A stretch of DNA of 16,634 nt from Candidatus Latescibacterota bacterium (GTDB taxonomy: Bacteria; Latescibacterota; UBA2968; UBA8231): NCBI GenBank assembly GCA_022825185.1, contig JAJDYK010000252.1, positions 1 to 16,634 on the forward strand. The letters run 5' to 3'. Position numbers and translations under genes: made by a program. Below are positions 1 to 6,232 of this stretch, piece by piece. Position 1 is the stretch's first letter; each line of letters begins with the position of its first letter. The notes under the pieces were generated by a model that was given only the letters and a program-made list of their open reading frames with translations, was not told the DNA's origin and searched no databases.

Positions 1-941
1 TCGTAGAGGATCGAGGTGCCGAACTCGTTTTCCATCTTTTTGTTTTGCCAGACCTGCTCGACGGCGAGGCTGTCGCCGTTGCCCTTGATTTGCAAGACCG
101 TGCCGCCGTTGCTGTTGACGGTGGAGAAAAAAATTCGGTCGGGCGCGATGAAAACGGGCGTCGCCGCGCTGACGTCGTAGCGGGTTTTCCAAGGGTAGCG
201 CCAGTAAACGCGGCCGTCTTCCGGTGCTAGGCCGGTAAGCGAATAGGCCGTGAAATAGGCGAGTTGGCGGGTGCCGGCCGCAGTGAAGGCGATGGGCGAT
301 GAATAGCTCATCTTTTCGTGGAGGGCGGTCCAAACGGTTGCGCCGGTGGCTTTGTCGAGGGCTACGGCGGTGACCGGGGTTGTGCGGTCAATGGCCATAT
401 CGACGACGAAGTTGCCGTCGTGGCCGCCGGCTTCGACTAGGAGCAGGTCGCCTTCGACTAATGGGGAGGTGCTAAACCCCCACCTCGGCACTTGGCTGCT
501 GAACTCGGCGACCAAGTCCTTTTCCCAGATCGGCGTGCCACTCGCGGCTGCAAGCGCGAAAAGCTTGCCGGTGGCACCGAGTACATAGACGATCTCGCCA
601 TCGACGGTGGGCGTCGAGCGCGGGCCGTCGCCGCCTTGGGTTTCCTTGTAGTAAGGACCGGTGCGGTGACGCCAGATTTCCCCGCCGGTCTCGGCGTCGA
701 GGCAGATGGCGAACTCGTCGTCGCCTTGGGCGAACATGGTGAAGGCCCGGCCGTCGGCGACGGAGATGCTGGAGAAGCCATTGCCGAGCGGGACGCGCCA
801 CGCTTCGGCAAAAGGCTGCTCGGCAGTGAAGAGGCCGGTTTCGCTGGAGATGCCGTTGCGCTGGGGGCCGAGCCACTGGGGCCAGTCGGCCGCTTGTGCA
901 GCGGCGGTCAGGAACAATAGAAATGCGATTGCGCTTTTCAA
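1..941 (-). CDS. Secreted PQQ-like beta-propeller protein (3' end cut by window)
   Basis: The reading frame is open from a TTG codon at 941 to the window edge (313 codons visible). No ATG fits near the N-terminus. The TTG is preceded by a strong AGGAGG (947-952) five bases away, and the first codons give a typical signal peptide (Lys, then a hydrophobic run, then AAAQAA) followed by ADWPQWLGP, the usual first strand of secreted PQQ-like propellers. Repeated blade signatures follow: LDAETGGEIW, TPTVDGEIVYVLG, LAAASGTPIW, LDKATGATVW. Such proteins are exported and fold as seven- or eight-bladed propellers. True PQQ binding and enzymatic activity cannot be claimed; a BamB-like scaffold or sensor role is as likely. 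It starts 13 nt after the stop of the radical SAM gene, so it is the third gene of that operon. The C-terminus is not visible. Confidence 0.88.
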   Translation of the reverse strand, partial: MKSAIAFLLFLTAAAQAADWPQWLGPQRNGISSETGLFTAEQPFAEAWRVPLGNGFSSISVADGRAFTMFAQGDDEFAICLDAETGGEIWRHRTGPYYKETQGGDGPRSTPTVDGEIVYVLGATGKLFALAAASGTPIWEKDLVAEFSSQVPRWGFSTSPLVEGDLLLVEAGGHDGNFVVDMAIDRTTPVTAVALDKATGATVWTALHEKMSYSSPIAFTAAGTRQLAYFTAYSLTGLAPEDGRVYWRYPWKTRYDVSAATPVFIAPDRIFFSTVNSNGGTVLQIKGNGDSLAVEQVWQNKKMENEFGTSILY

Positions 942-946
942 TGGGA

Positions 947-952
947 CCTCCT
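947..952 (-). promoter_or_regulatory. Strong Shine-Dalgarno AGGAGG deciding a TTG start
   Basis: The reverse complement of 947-952 is AGGAGG, five bases before TTG at 941. It lies just past the TGA of the upstream radical SAM gene (955-957). The signal peptide begins exactly at this TTG, so the site fixes the start. Confidence 0.8.
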
Positions 953-954
953 AC

Positions 955-2292
955 TCAGGTATAGCGTGCGTTGCGGTATTGGGTTTGGTAAAAGTCGGGC
1001 AAGAGCTGATCGACGCGCATGAGGCCCTCGTCGGTCAAGGTGACTGAGTTCGCGTCGAATTGGAGCATGCCCTCGTCGCGCAGGCCGCTGAGCGCCGTGG
1101 CGAAGTGGGTGACGATATCGACGCTGAATTTGGTGCGAAAATACGCGGTGTCCAGCGCGCCTAATTTGAGTTGCAGGATCACCTCGCGGGTGAGTTGTTC
1201 TTCGCGGTTGGTGGCGAAGGCGCGGTGGATGGGGAGGTCGCCGCGGTCGATGGCACCGAGGTACTCGTCCCATTGCGGCGCGTTCTGATAGTGGACGCCG
1301 CGCAGGTGCGAGAAGGAGGCGACGCCGGTGCCGATCATGTCTTGGCCGGTCCACACGGCGTCGCGGTACACGAAGCGGGCGTCGGGCGTTTTCTTCATGG
1401 TGTAGGCGCTCGAACGCACGTATCCGGCGGCGGCTAGTTGCTCAAAGGCGTAGGCGTGCCAAGCGCGCTTGGTCTTCCAGTCGGCCAAGGCTAGTGGCTC
1501 GCCGTCGCCAGCGAGTAGGTCCTTGGAATAGACCGTGTTATAGGGTAGCTCCATCTGATAGACGGTGACGCTGTCGGGGTCGAATTCGATGGTCTTTTGC
1601 ACGGTCTGACGCCAACTCGGCCATGTCTCGCCGACCATGCCGGCGATTAGATCGACGTTGACCTGATCGAAGTCAAGCGCGTGGATCCAGGGCATGACTT
1701 GGTAGATTTCCTTGCTGACGTGGGCGCGGCCGTTGTGGCGCAGGATCTCGTCGTCGAGGTTTTCTATTCCCAGGCTGAGGCGGGTGACGCCGATGGCGCG
1801 GATAGCTTCTAATTTGGCTTGAGTTAGGGTGCCCGGTTCGCACTCAAAGGCGACTTCGTCGGCGTGGTCCCAGGGCATGGCGTCTTTGAGGCGCTGGACT
1901 AAGGAGCGCAGGTGGCGCGAACTGATGTAGGAGGGGGTGCCGCCGCCAAAGTAGATAAAGTGTAGTGGCCGATCTTTGACTGCTGGCTGCTGGGCGTAGT
2001 GTTCCACTTCGCGGGCGAGGGCGTCTAAGTAAGTCTGGATCTGCTGGCTGTTTTTGTCTGTGTAAACGCGGAAGTAGCAGAATTTGCAGCGTTTGCGGCA
2101 GAAGGGGATGTGGAGGTAGAGGCCGAGCTTGGTGTCGGGATGCGGATGGTCGGCGAGTGCGCGGTGTACCTGGGGGACGTCCTCCTCACTCCAGAACGAA
2201 TAGGCTGGATAGTTGGAGACAAAGACGCTGCCGACCTCGGTTTCGGTGCGGTCGGCGCGAGTGGTCGCTGGGTCGCTACCGGGTGAACTCAT
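955..2292 (-). CDS. HemW/HemN-like radical SAM protein (coproporphyrinogen III oxidase family)
   Basis: 445 aa from the ATG at 2292. The radical SAM cluster motif CxxxCxxC is present (C65, C69, C72 in HIPFCRKRCKFCYF), binding the [4Fe-4S] cluster that cleaves S-adenosylmethionine. GGGTPS at 116-121 is the SAM-binding glycine motif typical of the HemN/HemW branch. The C-terminal part (about 370-440) looks like the HemN_C winged-helix domain. In this family HemN oxidises coproporphyrinogen III without oxygen and HemW is a heme chaperone; many relatives have unassigned roles, and I cannot choose among these. The protein is cytoplasmic, with no signal peptide. An in-frame TTG at 2316 exists, but the ATG at 2292 forms an ATGA overlap with the stop of the upstream propeller, so translational coupling favours it. 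The pairing of a radical SAM enzyme with two exported propellers is unusual. Confidence 0.9.
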   Translation of the reverse strand: MSSPGSDPATTRADRTETEVGSVFVSNYPAYSFWSEEDVPQVHRALADHPHPDTKLGLYLHIPFCRKRCKFCYFRVYTDKNSQQIQTYLDALAREVEHYAQQPAVKDRPLHFIYFGGGTPSYISSRHLRSLVQRLKDAMPWDHADEVAFECEPGTLTQAKLEAIRAIGVTRLSLGIENLDDEILRHNGRAHVSKEIYQVMPWIHALDFDQVNVDLIAGMVGETWPSWRQTVQKTIEFDPDSVTVYQMELPYNTVYSKDLLAGDGEPLALADWKTKRAWHAYAFEQLAAAGYVRSSAYTMKKTPDARFVYRDAVWTGQDMIGTGVASFSHLRGVHYQNAPQWDEYLGAIDRGDLPIHRAFATNREEQLTREVILQLKLGALDTAYFRTKFSVDIVTHFATALSGLRDEGMLQFDANSVTLTDEGLMRVDQLLPDFYQTQYRNARYT

Positions 2293-3377
2293 GGTTTGAC
2301 TTCTTTTCCAAAGCAATACAGCACGCCGTCGGTAGCTCCGATGACGAGATGGTCGGCGGCGATGGCCGGCGAAGCCGCGATGGCTGCGCCCGTTTCAAAG
2401 CGCCAGACTTCCGCGCCCGATGCGAGCGCGAGGGCGATGAGCGCACGGGCACCTACGTAAATATAATCATCGGCGATGACCGGCGAGGAATCCACCCGCG
2501 CTCCCGCGGCAAAAGTCCACAGGGATTGGCCGGTTTGCGGGTCGAGGGCGTGTACGAGTTTGTCTCGGCCGCCGATGACGACTGCTTGGTCGGCAACGGC
2601 TGGCGACGAGTAAAACGGGAATTTTCGCACTGCGTGGGCGTAGCGCCAGCGGATTGCTCCTGTGTCTAAATCGATGCCGAGTACTTCGTTGCCAAAGGTG
2701 CCTAGATATGCGCGACCCGCGTGGATAGCTGCGCTAGAGGCCACGTATCCGCCGAGCTCAAGCTGCTGGTGCTGCGTGCCGTCGGCGCGATCTAAAAGCC
2801 GCAGGTATCCGTCACAACCGGCTACGGCGACGCGGTTTTTATATAACGCCGGTGTACTGTGAATATATCCCTCTGTGGCGATTTTCCAAATCAGGGTTCC
2901 AGTGGTTGCGTCGAGGCAGTACAGGTGCTGGTCATAGCTGCCGAAATAGAGACGGTCGTCGGCATGGTTGGCCGAGGAGATGATGCTGGCATCGGCAGTG
3001 AAAGTCCAGCGGCGCTGACCGCTCTGGATGGCGACGGCGTGGAAGGTGCCGGCTTCGTCGCCAAAATACACGGTGCTGTCAGCGACGGTGGGGGAGGACT
3101 TGATCTCGTCGTCGGCTTGGTACTGCCATACTAGCGCGCCGGTGTGCAAGTCGAGTGCGTAGAGCTGGCCGTCGAGCGAGCCCACGTACACTGTGCCTTC
3201 GTGGATGGCGGCGGTGGATTCGATGGCGTCTTGGGTGGAGTAGGCCCACAGCAGCTTTAGGGGTGGATCGAGATCGGCGGTGGCGACGCCGGTGAGTTGG
3301 GGGTTGCCGCGGAAGGTGTTATAGGTGTCGGCAGCGGCGGTGGTGACTAGGAGTAAGGTTAAGAAGTAGAGTGGCAT
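2289..3377 (-). CDS. Secreted PQQ-like beta-propeller protein (8-blade type)
   Basis: 362 aa starting at ATG 3377. Residues 1-16 (MPLYFLTLLLVTTAAA) form a short signal peptide. The mature part begins DTYNTFRGNPQLTG, a common opening of these propellers. About eight repeats of the form SSPAVADxxVYxG...DxxLYALDxxTGxxxW run to the end (for example LYALDLHTGALVW, LYCLDATTGTLIW, VHALDPQTGQSLW), so the protein is nearly all propeller with no extra domain. Likely location is the periplasm or outer surface. It resembles BamB and PQQ-like repeat proteins; no catalytic residue can be identified. Its TGA overlaps the ATG of the radical SAM gene (ATGA), so it is the first gene of a coupled three-gene operon. 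There is no clear Shine-Dalgarno before ATG 3377. Confidence 0.9.
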   Translation of the reverse strand: MPLYFLTLLLVTTAAADTYNTFRGNPQLTGVATADLDPPLKLLWAYSTQDAIESTAAIHEGTVYVGSLDGQLYALDLHTGALVWQYQADDEIKSSPTVADSTVYFGDEAGTFHAVAIQSGQRRWTFTADASIISSANHADDRLYFGSYDQHLYCLDATTGTLIWKIATEGYIHSTPALYKNRVAVAGCDGYLRLLDRADGTQHQQLELGGYVASSAAIHAGRAYLGTFGNEVLGIDLDTGAIRWRYAHAVRKFPFYSSPAVADQAVVIGGRDKLVHALDPQTGQSLWTFAAGARVDSSPVIADDYIYVGARALIALALASGAEVWRFETGAAIAASPAIAADHLVIGATDGVLYCFGKEVKP

Positions 3378-3397
3378 ATTTTGTTGGTTGAGAGACT

Positions 3398-3553
3398 ATG
3401 AACGAAAGTAAAGAAGAGGGCGAAAAATTGCTAATTTGGTGGAAGACGCCAGCCTTGACAGAGTTTGCGCAAACGCGGAAACTCCGACAGCAACACCCGC
3501 AATCTGATGTCCTTGATCTATTGCGCGGTCTTGCTAATGGACTAGGTCGATAG
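3398..3553 (+). CDS. Small hypothetical protein, 51 aa, upstream of ABC exporter
   Basis: An ATG at 3398 opens 51 codons ending at TAG 3551-3553. The product is charged at the N-terminus (MNESKEEGEKLL), contains a WW pair, and ends in LRGLANGLGR. GAGAG at 3390-3394 is a weak ribosome site only 3 nt from the ATG. It lies 39 nt before the ABC exporter on the same strand, so the two may be co-transcribed. No family is recognised and there is no signal peptide. It could be an export substrate or leader peptide, a small regulator, a remnant of a longer gene, or chance. It leaves only 20 nt to the divergent propeller gene, so one promoter would have to overlap it. Confidence 0.35.
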   Translation: MNESKEEGEKLLIWWKTPALTEFAQTRKLRQQHPQSDVLDLLRGLANGLGR

Positions 3554-3592
3554 TTGACCGCATTCAGACAGGGATAAGGGTAGTAGGCTGCA

Positions 3593-5446
3593 ATGGCGGA
3601 TAAGGAAGACTCAGGACTAACGATTCTCCGGGCCATAGCCCAGATAATCGAATATTACCCTCGGTGCGTCCGCCTGATTTGGGATGCGGCCGGGCCGCAA
3701 GCCATCTTGGCTGTCGGAGTAAGCATACTCGGTGCTTTGGTCCCGGCTGCGCAGGTCTGGATTACCAAGATTGTCATCGATAACGTAATCAGCGCCGTGG
3801 GTAATGCGGATGGAGCCACAGTGGACTGGATCGGGCTACTGATACCGGTCGCTGGTGTTTTCGGCGTTTGGATCTTGGGTTCTATATGTAGCGCGGTGGC
3901 GAATGGGCTGATAGAAAAAGTCGGGTACCTTGTTAGAACCCACAGCGAGTATTTGATCATAAGGAAGGCGGCTCAGCTCGACATCGCCTTCTTCGAGAAC
4001 TCGGCCTTTTTCGATGAAATGGAAAAGGCTAGGAGCGAAAGCAGCTATCGCGCTTACAACCTCGCCGCCTTGTCTCTGACAATCGTCTCTTCATTGACCG
4101 GACTCATAGCTATGTTGGCAGTGCTGCTCTCAGTACACTGGGCAGCGCCAATAATACTGCTCGTCACTGCGGCACCGCAGGTGATCGTCGGTGGCCATTA
4201 CGCCGGCAAGCGCTTCTCATTGGTCGGAGCAATGGCCAGTAACCGGCGGATGGCAGAATACCTGTCGCGGCTACTCGGCTCTCGTGAGGCAGTCAAGGAG
4301 ATCCGCATCTTCGCACTGCACGAGGAATTGCTGAGACGATTCCACAATTTCTGGGGGTTATTCGGCAGGGAAACCTTTCGTCTCCGGTTCGCCCAAGAAC
4401 GATTTGGTTTTCTTCTAGGGTTGATTACGATGTTGGGGACGGCATCCATCTGGGCTTACGCCGTGGTGCGAGCCGTGGGTGGCCATATCAGCGTGGGTAC
4501 CGTGGCCCTTGCGTTCCAGGCTGCAGAGCAGGGACGGTCTGGGTTCTCCAACCTGTTCAGTAATCTTGGGTTTTTCTACGAGCATACGATCTTTGCCGGG
4601 ATTCTCTTCCGCTTCCTCGATCTCGACCCTCGCTCAGTTGAAGGGGCGCTGGCACCACCGCCTGCGTCGCCTGCCCCAGTCCCCGATCGTCTAACCCAGA
4701 GTATTGAGTTTCGGAATGTCTCCTTCCGGTATCCAGGCTCCGACAAGTATGTGTTAAAGAACGTCTCTTTTACGATCAAGGTGCGCGAATCGGTAGCTAT
4801 TGTCGGGGAGAACGGAGCGGGTAAGACGACCGTCGTCAAGCTTTTGGCGCGGTTCTACGATCCTACGGAAGGCGCTATTTACTTGGATGGACGAGATCTC
4901 CGGGAGTACGATTTAGCAAGCCTGCGCCGCCAAATCGGGGTGATCTTCCAGGATTTCGTTCGCTACGATCTCTCAGCCAAGGAGAACGTCGGCTTTGGTC
5001 AAGTGGACCTGTTGGACGATGATGACCGGATCGAACGCGCGGCATACGAAGGCGGTGCCCAGGATCTCATCAGGAGTTTGTCGAAGGGATACGACACGAT
5101 CCTGGGAAAGGAATTCGACGAAGGTGTTGATTTGTCTGGTGGCGAGTGGCAGAAGATCGCGCTAAGTCGTGCGTTTATGAAAGAGGATGAGGTTCTCATC
5201 TTGGACGAGCCTACAGCCGCTCTCGATGCGTTTGCTGAACGCGATGTTTTCTCGCGCTTTGCCGAGCTCACGTCGGACCGCACGGCTATCTTTATCTCCC
5301 ATCGGTTCTCCACTGTGCGTATGGCTGATCACATTCTCGTTTTGCAGCAGGGAGAGCTTGTCGAGCAGGGGAGTCATGAGCAGCTCATGACCGAGAACGG
5401 CAGGTACGCGCAGATGTTCAATACGCAGGCGAGGCAGTATCGGTAG
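3593..5446 (+). CDS. ABC exporter, fused permease and ATPase (type IV half-transporter)
   Basis: 617 aa. Residues about 35-340 hold the membrane domain, with hydrophobic segments near 37-57, 80-104, 157-180, 183-203 and 273-298 plus a weaker sixth. Residues 370-617 form the nucleotide-binding domain: Walker A GENGAGKTT (405-413), Q-loop Q453 in IFQDF, signature LSGGE (514-518), Walker B LILDEP with catalytic Glu539, D-loop in AALDA, and switch His570 in ISHRF. All catalytic residues are present, so it should be active as a homodimer. The length is normal for the MsbA/MdlB class. There is no N-terminal C39 peptidase, so it does not itself cleave a leader. Substrate is unknown; lipids, drugs and small peptides are all seen in the class. 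Only the 51-codon ORF sits upstream. AGG at 3585-3587 is a modest ribosome site. Codon use looks less GC-biased than in the flanking operons. Confidence 0.95.
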   Translation: MADKEDSGLTILRAIAQIIEYYPRCVRLIWDAAGPQAILAVGVSILGALVPAAQVWITKIVIDNVISAVGNADGATVDWIGLLIPVAGVFGVWILGSICSAVANGLIEKVGYLVRTHSEYLIIRKAAQLDIAFFENSAFFDEMEKARSESSYRAYNLAALSLTIVSSLTGLIAMLAVLLSVHWAAPIILLVTAAPQVIVGGHYAGKRFSLVGAMASNRRMAEYLSRLLGSREAVKEIRIFALHEELLRRFHNFWGLFGRETFRLRFAQERFGFLLGLITMLGTASIWAYAVVRAVGGHISVGTVALAFQAAEQGRSGFSNLFSNLGFFYEHTIFAGILFRFLDLDPRSVEGALAPPPASPAPVPDRLTQSIEFRNVSFRYPGSDKYVLKNVSFTIKVRESVAIVGENGAGKTTVVKLLARFYDPTEGAIYLDGRDLREYDLASLRRQIGVIFQDFVRYDLSAKENVGFGQVDLLDDDDRIERAAYEGGAQDLIRSLSKGYDTILGKEFDEGVDLSGGEWQKIALSRAFMKEDEVLILDEPTAALDAFAERDVFSRFAELTSDRTAIFISHRFSTVRMADHILVLQQGELVEQGSHEQLMTENGRYAQMFNTQARQYR

Positions 5447-5460
5447 GGGCGATTCCCTAC
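5443..5460 (+). terminator. Hairpin at the stop codon of the ABC gene
   Basis: GTAGGG (5443-5448) and CCCTAC (5455-5460) form a perfect 6-bp stem with a 6-nt loop, overlapping the TAG stop. No U-run follows, so it is a weak terminator candidate or an mRNA 3'-end stabiliser. Confidence 0.3.
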
Positions 5461-5539
5461 AAAGATCGAATTGGACTTCCCACAATCTGGTAGCCACCCA
5501 AAAGAGGAAGGAAAAAAATGCACGATTTTTCCCCTAAAC

Positions 5540-5604
5540 AAAAAAAGACAGTCAAGGGAAGACCAAGCTTCCACGGTCCGATGCGGTCAGACCTCTCGAC
5601 TGTC
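5540..5604 (-). ncRNA. Candidate small RNA: three-way-junction fold with U-run
   Basis: On the minus strand, 5604 to 5547 folds almost completely. A 10-bp closing stem (GACAGTCGAG 5604-5595 with CTTGACTGTC 5556-5547, one G-U pair) encloses a 7-bp hairpin with loop CCGCA (5593-5575) and a 5-bp hairpin with loop CTTGGT (5572-5557). Only one A and the pair GU are unpaired at the junction. Seven U follow at once (5546-5540), then GUUU, as in an intrinsic terminator. A promoter-like pair just upstream would start transcription within about two bases of the stem. 22 pairs in 58 nt, including compensating wobble pairs, is hard to see as chance. No known family is recognised; it lacks tRNA, 6S or tmRNA features. 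It could instead be a tiny palindromic mobile element or a terminator. Confidence 0.55.
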
Positions 5605-5612
5605 AAGTATAT

Positions 5613-5641
5613 TCTATAATAGATTACTGAATTCAAGTCAA
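5613..5641 (-). promoter_or_regulatory. Candidate sigma70-type promoter for the small RNA
   Basis: On the minus strand TTGACT (5641-5636) is followed after exactly 17 bases by TATAGA (5618-5613). Transcription would begin near 5606-5604, the first base of the folded element. The region upstream (5642-5700) is AT-rich, like an UP element. Confidence 0.5.
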
Positions 5642-5697
5642 GCTACAGACTATTAGCGTTTTTAATATGAATCCTAACTTATTGATAATAAATATAT

Positions 5698-5725
5698 TTG
5701 AGACAATATCATAAGGTAATAATAT
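5698..5725 (+). promoter_or_regulatory. Candidate promoter for the UPF0175 gene
   Basis: TTGAGA (5698-5703), a 16-base spacer and TAATAT (5720-5725) precede the antitoxin gene by about 90 bases. The region is AT-rich, so chance matches are possible. Confidence 0.3.
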
Positions 5726-5759
5726 CGGAACAATCCGCTAACAAACGATGATGTCGGAA

Positions 5760-5788
5760 AAGACTTGGTTCCTTCTAGGACAAGTCTT
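5760..5788 (+). promoter_or_regulatory. Inverted repeat upstream of the antitoxin (possible operator or hairpin)
   Basis: AAGACTTG (5760-5767) and CAAGTCTT (5781-5788) are perfect inverted copies 13 bases apart, with a further TCC/GGA pairing inside. It ends 26 bases before ATG 5815, in the likely leader. Antitoxins often bind such repeats to control their own operon, but no binding site is known for this family member. Confidence 0.4.
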
Positions 5789-5814
5789 CGGAATAATAAA
5801 GTAGGATGTTAATT

Positions 5815-6066
5815 ATGGCTAAAGTCACCTTAGAATTGCCAGATGAAGTGTTCTCCACTTTGCGTCGTTCGCCAGAGGAGTTCGTCGCTGAACTGCGCCT
5901 AGCCGGGGCTATCCACTGGTATGAACGAGGGATTATCTCGCAAGAAAAGGCGGCTCATATAGCTGGTCTGGATCGTACCGACTTTCTCATGGCTTTAGCC
6001 CGTGAGCAAGTGGATGTCTTTGCGGTAGATAGCGACGCATTGAAAAGCGAACTAGATCGTGGCTAA
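5815..6066 (+). CDS. UPF0175 family protein, antitoxin-like
   Basis: 83 aa, the usual length for UPF0175 (COG2886). The opening MAKVTLELPDEVF, the central HWYERGIISQEKAAHIAGLDRTDFLMAL and the ending VDSDALKSEL are typical. The middle helices (about 41-62) look like a small helix-turn-helix. Family members are often antitoxins paired with a PIN-like DUF3368 toxin encoded just downstream. Here no toxin follows: only a 20-codon GTG frame (6059-6121) overlaps its stop, so the antitoxin appears orphan. The start at 5815 is preferred over ATG 5806 because AGGA (5803-5806) lies 8 bases before it and family proteins begin at this point. Confidence 0.85.
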   Translation: MAKVTLELPDEVFSTLRRSPEEFVAELRLAGAIHWYERGIISQEKAAHIAGLDRTDFLMALAREQVDVFAVDSDALKSELDRG

Positions 6067-6143
6067 AAAATCAGCCGTCAATAAGCTCTCTTTGTCTTTA
6101 TTGTACCATACAAGAGGCTAGACGACAGATTCACAAGATTATT

Positions 6144-6167
6144 CTTGTCCTCCTGCAGGAGAACAAG
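6144..6167. terminator. Hairpin between convergent genes
   Basis: CTTGT (6144-6148), CTCC (6150-6153), loop TGCA, GGAG (6158-6161) and ACAAG (6163-6167) form a 9-bp stem with one mismatch. It sits between the ends of the antitoxin (plus) and the SNF2 gene (minus). Neither side has a U-run, so termination would be weak or Rho-dependent. Confidence 0.35.
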
Positions 6168-6232
6168 GGCTGCGCCGCTGTCCGTAAAGTTTTGCTGGGA
6201 CTCAGCCGAACGTCAAAATGCTCCTGTACGAC

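Larger units (their letters stand above)
5447..5814. other. AT-rich intergenic region between ABC exporter and antitoxin
   Basis: No convincing protein gene lies here; the short ORFs have no start context. By eye it is the most AT-rich stretch of the window, especially 5605-5810. It contains a GGAAAAA/TTTTTCC stem (5510-5516 with 5526-5532), the small-RNA-like element at 5540-5604 with its promoter on the minus strand, a promoter-like pair for the antitoxin (5698-5725) and an inverted repeat (5760-5788). Confidence 0.7.

Noticed and set aside
2289..3377. Assignment of the propellers as PQQ-dependent alcohol dehydrogenases
   Set aside because: They lack the length, the disulfide and catalytic Asp/Glu context and the cytochrome domain of quinoprotein dehydrogenases; only the repeat fold is supported.
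3319..3636. Minus-strand frame of 105 aa upstream of the first propeller
   Set aside because: It overlaps the propeller start and the ABC gene start, has no family resemblance and no ribosome site.
5540..5604. tRNA or tRNA-like gene for the folded element
   Set aside because: Only 58 nt, no T-arm GGTTCGA-type sequence, no anticodon arm and no CCA; the three-way fold does not match a cloverleaf.
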